DNA from: Holosporales bacterium
Lineage (GTDB): Bacteria; Pseudomonadota; Alphaproteobacteria; RUG11792
Direction: 5' to 3'
Length of the DNA: 9,663 nucleotides
NCBI GenBank assembly: GCA_031286725.1
Contig: JAITTR010000059.1
Span: 1 to 9,663 of the forward strand
Shown here: positions 5,944-9,663 of the stretch, piece after piece
Layout of the letters: each line of letters begins with the position of its first letter
How positions within the stretch are numbered: position 1 is the stretch's first letter
Translations under genes and position numbers: made by a program
The notes under the pieces: generated by a model
What the model saw: the letters and a program-made list of their open reading frames with translations, nothing else
Databases searched by the model: none
What the model was told of the DNA's origin: nothing

Positions 5944-6168
5944 AATATTAGTAGCAATGCCAGTAAAAACGAAAACATTCTTGCCATTATCGTATCATAC
6001 TTAGGTTAGTGTGGGTTAATTTTCAAAATGGAGTATTTTATCCCCAAAAAGTTTAGATAAATTGTTTATTTAGAATAGAGTCTAAACAAGTGCCAGGCAT
6101 ATCAAAACTTAATTCTCTACCTTGCCAAATAATCTCCCGGGTATCGAAGAATACTATATCTGTTTTTG

Positions 6169-7638
6169 CTAATCAAACGCTCTCTGCAGTATTTCTTTTA
6201 AAATGTTATTGATCATCTCAGGATTCCCTTTTCCTTGCAGGGCTTTCATTGTCTGGCCGACAAAAAATCCAAATAATTGAGTTTTCCCTGTTTTATATTG
6301 CTCGGCTTGTTTCTGATTATTTGCGATTATTTCTTTAATTACTTTCCTTATAACCTCTTTGTCTTGTATTTGAACAAGCCCCAAATCTTTGACTATTTTC
6401 GTGGGGGAGGATAAGGTTTCTGTCATTTTTGCAAAGACGGTTTTCGCTATTTTTCCAGAAATTGTCTTATCGATAATAAGATCTACTAATTCCGCTATAT
6501 ATTCGATTGGAAAATCTATCGTTTCTATAGACCTTCCATCTTTATTAAGAATTGCGAACAATTCTCCAATCATCCAATTAGCGATTAGTTTAGCAGATTC
6601 AAGTGGCGCGAATCTCGATGATTTTACGGCTTTTTCAAAATAATCCGCGATAATTTTATCTTCAATTAAAACGTTGGCGTCAGTTTCAGTTATGCTGTAT
6701 TCAGAAATAAATCTTTGTTTTTTAGCGTCTGGCAATTCTGGCAATTCGTTTTTAATTTTAGCTATTCTTTCTTTTGATAATATAACGGGCTTCAAATCCG
6801 GATCAGGAAAATATCTATAATCTGCGGCGTCTTCCTTCGATCTCATAGATTTAGTTTCTCCGATATTTGAATCAAAAAGCCTTGTTTCTTGAACAATAGT
6901 TTTTCCGGATTCGACTTCTATTATTTGTCTTTCTATTTCATAATCAAGGGCTTGACCAAGAAATTTTATTGAATTAATATTCTTTATTTCGACTCTATTC
7001 CCAAGCGGATCGCTAGGTTTACGTATAGAGATATTCGCGTCTACCCTGAGGTTTCCTCTTTCCATATTACAATCGCTTGAGCCGACATATCTTAAAATCA
7101 TTCTAAGTTTTTTAACGTATTGCATAGCCTCGTAGGAAGATCTCATATCAGGCTTAGAAACTATTTCCATTAGAGGAACTCCGGATCTATTTAAATCGAT
7201 ATATGAAAACTCTGGAGATAAATCGTGAATACTTTTCCCCGCGTCTTGTTCTAAATGAATTCTTTCGATTTCTATAACTTTTTTAGTTCCGTCTTGAAGA
7301 TCTATTTCAATTTGGCCGTTGGAAACTATAGGGTAATAAAACTGAGAAATCTGATATCCGGAAGGTAAATCTGGATAAAAATAGTTTTTTCTATCAAATC
7401 TGGATACTCTATTAACCGTTCCTTTTATGCCAAATCCGGACTTTATAGCCTGGTCTATGGCGTTTTCATTTAAAACAGGTAACATACCGGGCATCGTGCC
7501 ATCATAGAACGAAACTTGGGTATTGGGATCAACTCCAAATTCCGTTGGGCTTGAGCTAAACAATTTTGATTTTGTCGAAACTTGAGCATGCGTTTCAAGT
7601 CCTATAACGATTTCCCAACCTTTTATTAAATTATTCAT
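6169..7638 (-). CDS. gatB: Asp-tRNA(Asn)/Glu-tRNA(Gln) amidotransferase subunit B
   Basis: GatB is the tRNA-binding kinase/transamidase subunit of GatCAB, which converts misacylated Glu-tRNA(Gln) and/or Asp-tRNA(Asn) to the correct amide, using ammonia channelled from GatA. The 489-residue product has full length. Seen: IGLETHAQ (12-19), FDRKNYFYPDLPSGYQISQ (81-99), HLEQDAGK (128-135), DLNRSGVPLMEIVSKPD (148-164), NMERGNLRVDANIS (191-204), SKEDAADYRYFPDPDL (267-282), then the helical and YqeY-like tail with FGFFVGQTMKALQGKGNP near 455-472. A strong AAGGAG lies 5-6 nt before the ATG. It begins 16 nt after the MATE stop codon, so it is probably co-transcribed with that gene. gatA and gatC are not in the window; alphaproteobacteria often keep gatB apart or beside gatCA. 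Confidence 0.97.
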   Translation of the reverse strand: MNNLIKGWEIVIGLETHAQVSTKSKLFSSSPTEFGVDPNTQVSFYDGTMPGMLPVLNENAIDQAIKSGFGIKGTVNRVSRFDRKNYFYPDLPSGYQISQFYYPIVSNGQIEIDLQDGTKKVIEIERIHLEQDAGKSIHDLSPEFSYIDLNRSGVPLMEIVSKPDMRSSYEAMQYVKKLRMILRYVGSSDCNMERGNLRVDANISIRKPSDPLGNRVEIKNINSIKFLGQALDYEIERQIIEVESGKTIVQETRLFDSNIGETKSMRSKEDAADYRYFPDPDLKPVILSKERIAKIKNELPELPDAKKQRFISEYSITETDANVLIEDKIIADYFEKAVKSSRFAPLESAKLIANWMIGELFAILNKDGRSIETIDFPIEYIAELVDLIIDKTISGKIAKTVFAKMTETLSSPTKIVKDLGLVQIQDKEVIRKVIKEIIANNQKQAEQYKTGKTQLFGFFVGQTMKALQGKGNPEMINNILKEILQRAFD

Positions 7639-7654
7639 TTTATCTCCTTCAAAA

Positions 7655-9031
7655 TTAAACGAGTTTTTTATACCATTTTAAACTTTTATATCTTTTATAA
7701 ATAAAAAACAAGCTAAGAACTGCCCATATAATGCATAATTTCCAAACGATAATATTATTTAGCGTATTGTTATAATACATAACTATTGTCGGAATAACTA
7801 CTACTGCCCAAAGGCAAGATAAGTTCGCAACGAGCGGATATTTAGTGTCTCCGCCAGACATTAGGATTCCCCATAGGATAACTCCTAAAGTTTCGAAAAC
7901 TATGCTTAACACCATTAGTGGAAACCCCGTTTTTATAATTGGATATAGGGACAAAATTTCGTCTCCCGCTATATTTATTAGAAGTTTAAATATAAGCTTG
8001 GGGAATATAATCAAAGGAATACTAATAATTCCGCCTACGACTATCGTTAGTATTACAAAAATTTTCAGTAGTCTTCTTATTCCTTCTAAGTTTTTCATTC
8101 CTATAAAATTCGCGGATAGCGTAGAGATTCCTTTACCTAACCCTTCTTGAAAAAAAGCAAACAAAACGAATATGTTGGTTAATATTCCTTGAACTGTCGC
8201 CATTTCTTTTGAGACATGACTTAAAACGACATATATAAGATACCAAGCTCCAAGTTCAAAAAGCCGCCCAATAGACATCGGAGCTCCTATTTTTAAGCAT
8301 CCTCTAAATATTTCTTTGTCAAATCTTCGGCATTTTAACGTATTAAATTGACGTCTAGCGCTTTTTCTCAAAAACAAAGCAAATAAAACAATAAACTGAG
8401 TAACCTCGGATGTTATCGTTCCAACAGCTGCTCCAATACAACCGAGACTAGGGATTATTCCTTCTATTCCAAAAATAAGGATAATAGACAGAATTATATT
8501 CAAGACATTTCCGCCGAAAACTATCATAGTAATAATAGCCGTCTTGCCTTGTCCTATGAAAAATGAGGAAACTGCGGCAGTTAAACACGGAAAACAACAA
8601 AAATAACTTAATAACGATTGATACGCAATCCCATCGACTTTATAGTACTCTGGAAGCATATTTAAATGTTGCGAGAATATACCCATCGGAATAAAAATAA
8701 TATTAGCCAATAAAGATAAATAAATCATTTGCCAAGCAGGTTTTGCTAGATTGTCAATTTGTTGCGAGCCGTTATATTGACCGACGTAAATCTCGGCGGT
8801 ACAAGCAATACTAATAAACATATACGACATAATAGCTACCATAACGCTTGAAATGCCGACAGCGTTCATAGCGTCAATAGAATAGTATGCTAAAATCATT
8901 CTGTCGGAAACAAACATTAAATTTGCGGATAATGCCGTCAAAACTAGCGGAACAGTTACTTTTAAAATCCCGCCGATAGTACAGCTTATATTATTAGTGT
9001 CTTTCATAAAGTATGAAAAATTTTTCGACAT
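7655..9031 (-). CDS. MATE family multidrug/cation antiporter
   Basis: This is an integral inner-membrane protein that, by family, exports cationic drugs or metabolites in exchange for Na+ or H+. The 458-residue length is normal and about twelve hydrophobic segments can be counted. The two halves show the MATE internal repeat: EIYVGQYNGSQQID near residues 80-93 and the equivalent TLSANFIGMKNLEG near 302-315. Further MATE-like segments are FFIGQGKT near 158-165 and LWGILMSGGDTKYPL near 389-403. It is in the general NorM/DinF-type superfamily; the substrate cannot be told. The start is uncertain: neither the ATG at 9031 nor M9 has a clear ribosome binding site. gatB follows after 16 nt. No firm promoter was found; a TTGACG at 9119-9114 lacks a good -10 partner. 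Confidence 0.88.
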   Translation of the reverse strand: MSKNFSYFMKDTNNISCTIGGILKVTVPLVLTALSANLMFVSDRMILAYYSIDAMNAVGISSVMVAIMSYMFISIACTAEIYVGQYNGSQQIDNLAKPAWQMIYLSLLANIIFIPMGIFSQHLNMLPEYYKVDGIAYQSLLSYFCCFPCLTAAVSSFFIGQGKTAIITMIVFGGNVLNIILSIILIFGIEGIIPSLGCIGAAVGTITSEVTQFIVLFALFLRKSARRQFNTLKCRRFDKEIFRGCLKIGAPMSIGRLFELGAWYLIYVVLSHVSKEMATVQGILTNIFVLFAFFQEGLGKGISTLSANFIGMKNLEGIRRLLKIFVILTIVVGGIISIPLIIFPKLIFKLLINIAGDEILSLYPIIKTGFPLMVLSIVFETLGVILWGILMSGGDTKYPLVANLSCLWAVVVIPTIVMYYNNTLNNIIVWKLCIIWAVLSLFFIYKRYKSLKWYKKLV

Positions 9032-9144
9032 TCATAAAAAAAGATGAATAAAACTTTTCGTATAACAAATATTGCCTCTACTTGTAGGATAGCAAATTTT
9101 GTTTATTATTAGCGTCAATTTTCGGAGTTTTTATCAAAGCGTTT

Positions 9145-9190
9145 TAGATTCTTTGCAAAATAGACACAAACTAAATCTATTTTGAATCTA
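9145..9190. repeat. Hairpin 1 of the divergent intergenic region
   Basis: TAGATTC (9145-9151) and AAAATAGA (9157-9164) pair with TCTATTTT (9176-9183) and GAATCTA (9184-9190). This makes 15 bp in total, interrupted by a 5-nt bulge TTTGC on one side, with an 11-nt loop. It lies upstream of both flanking genes, so it is not an obvious terminator. Function unknown. Confidence 0.6.
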
Positions 9191-9202
9191 TAAGCTTTAT
9201 TA

Positions 9203-9250
9203 TCCAGTGGGCGGAGATGGTGCTTTTCAAGTATACCATATCCGCCTGGA
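9203..9250. repeat. Hairpin 2 of the divergent intergenic region
   Basis: TCCA (9203-9206), GGCGGA (9210-9215) and ATGGT (9217-9221) pair with ACCAT (9235-9239), TCCGCC (9241-9246) and TGGA (9247-9250). That gives 15 bp with a 3-nt bulge and an A/G mismatch. The loop can add CTT/AAG. The GC-rich core stands out in this AT-rich DNA. Function unknown. Confidence 0.65.
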
Positions 9251-9251
9251 A

Positions 9252-9299
9252 GATTTGTCAAGGTCCGCTCGTTTCTCTCGCTCTCTACCTTGACAAATC
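9252..9299. repeat. Hairpin 3 of the divergent intergenic region
   Basis: GATTTGTCAAGGT (9252-9264) is a perfect 13-bp inverted repeat of ACCTTGACAAATC (9287-9299), with a 22-nt pyrimidine-rich loop (CGCTCGTTTCTCTCGC core). It begins 1 nt after hairpin 2. A T-rich stretch follows at 9314-9324, so the hairpin could stop plus-strand transcripts just before the promoter at 9326. Alternatively it is part of a repeated intergenic element. Confidence 0.7.
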
Positions 9300-9325
9300 C
9301 GCTATACCTCCCCTTTATTTTTTTG

Positions 9326-9354
9326 TTGACTTTACGTTAAAGATAACATATAAT
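9326..9354 (+). promoter_or_regulatory. Near-consensus sigma-70 promoter of the exported-protein gene
   Basis: TTGACT (9326-9331, 5/6) and TATAAT (9349-9354, 6/6) are separated by exactly 17 nt. Transcription would start near 9361, giving a leader of about 40 nt with AAGGGG (9391-9396) 5 nt before the ATG at 9402. Confidence 0.85.
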
Positions 9355-9401
9355 ACAAAAGCAATTTAGGGAAGTATTTTTCCCAAATGAAAGGGGATAT
9401 A

Positions 9402-9663
9402 ATGAAGAAAATCAATAAACTTTTAGTCGCGGTTATTATAGCGATAAGTTATCCTGTGGCATGCACAGCAGCTTCTGATCAGAACAGGGAAGAGGGAGTT
9501 AGCGCCCTCACCCCAGGGAGTCATTGGTTTGGAGTAAATGGAGACGGAAGATTAGTTAACGTATCTAATCAAGTCAGAGCTGACTTGTCTGAGGATATCA
9601 GGAATGCTTTAGCAACCGTTCAAGATGGAATACTGGATCTTTCTAATTTACCTGCTACAAGTA
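9402..9663 (+). CDS. Exported protein of unknown function, 5' part only
   Basis: The first 87 codons are present and the gene runs off the window. Residues 1-24 form a Sec signal peptide: MKKINK, a hydrophobic core LLVAVIIAISYPVA, then CTAAS. Signal peptidase I cleavage after A23 or A24 is likely; C21 follows P-V-A, a poor lipobox, so a lipoprotein is less likely. The visible mature part is hydrophilic (for example TPGSHWFGVNGDGRLVNVSN, then an acidic amphipathic stretch) and belongs to no family I recognise. It has a strong promoter and ribosome binding site of its own. The coding start is richer in GC (about half over 9481-9540) than its surroundings. A cell-surface or secreted protein is plausible; no function can be given. 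Confidence 0.8.
   Translation, partial: MKKINKLLVAVIIAISYPVACTAASDQNREEGVSALTPGSHWFGVNGDGRLVNVSNQVRADLSEDIRNALATVQDGILDLSNLPATS

Noticed and set aside
5747..6004. Plus-strand ORF of 85 codons over the xerD 5' end
   Set aside because: Mostly antisense to the xerD N-terminal domain; composition explained by that gene.
6051..6089. Overlapping inverted repeats (GTTTAGA/TCTAAAC and TTGTTTA/TAAACAA) between gatB and xerD
   Set aside because: Short AT-rich arms that compete with each other, with no T run; expected by chance in such DNA.
6389..6643. Plus-strand ORF of 84 codons within gatB
   Set aside because: Shadow of the complete gatB gene; no ribosome binding site and no recognisable protein features.
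7845..8150. Plus-strand ORF of 101 codons
   Set aside because: Antisense of MATE membrane segments; its hydrophobic, Ile/Pro-rich sequence reflects the opposite strand.

Overview
The window looks like a piece of an AT-rich (roughly one-third GC by eye) Gram-negative genome, most likely an alphaproteobacterium with a reduced or host-associated lifestyle (Rickettsiales or Holosporales style). What is seen: LpxK (so lipid A is made) with the RAPxFW start common in alphaproteobacterial LpxK, a MiaA with a DLKILTA-type segment, GatB, tRNAs with genome-encoded CCA, and long intergenic stretches that look like decaying sequence. The lineage call is inference from protein style, not from a phylogenetic marker.

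Layout. 1-483 has no gene but holds a terminator for the minus-strand gene that follows. 484-1269 (minus) is uracil phosphoribosyltransferase carrying an unexpected N-terminal signal peptide. 1270-1644 holds its promoter, a perfect 26-bp palindrome whose core is a ParB-binding parS site, and a fully consensus sigma-70 promoter. That promoter drives tRNA-Tyr(GTA) and tRNA-Gly(TCC), followed 33 nt later by lpxK (1842-2828, plus). 2829-4120 is a decayed zone: an unrecognised minus-strand ORF whose upstream end abuts an IS200/IS605-type element (about 3450-3870) with both end hairpins but an internally deleted tnpA, then a 28-codon small ORF with a strong ribosome binding site. From 9031 down to 4121 the minus strand carries four housekeeping or transport genes: a MATE transporter, gatB (16 nt after it), xerD and miaA (41 nt after xerD). 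9032-9401 is a divergent intergenic region with three consecutive hairpins (9145-9299) and a near-consensus promoter for an exported protein that runs off the right edge.

How the genes fit together. Most are core functions: tRNA supply and maturation (two tRNAs, MiaA tRNA isopentenylation, GatB charging by transamidation), lipid A synthesis (LpxK), chromosome dimer resolution (XerD) and probably chromosome segregation (parS), pyrimidine salvage (UPRT) and drug/cation export (MATE). The parS site suggests the window lies near the replication origin.

Best leads for novelty: the signal-peptide UPRT with a second, in-frame TTG start placed exactly where ordinary UPRTs begin; the triple-hairpin element ahead of the exported protein; the deletion derivative of an IS200/IS605 element; and the parS site. 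No complete new defence or biosynthetic system is visible.
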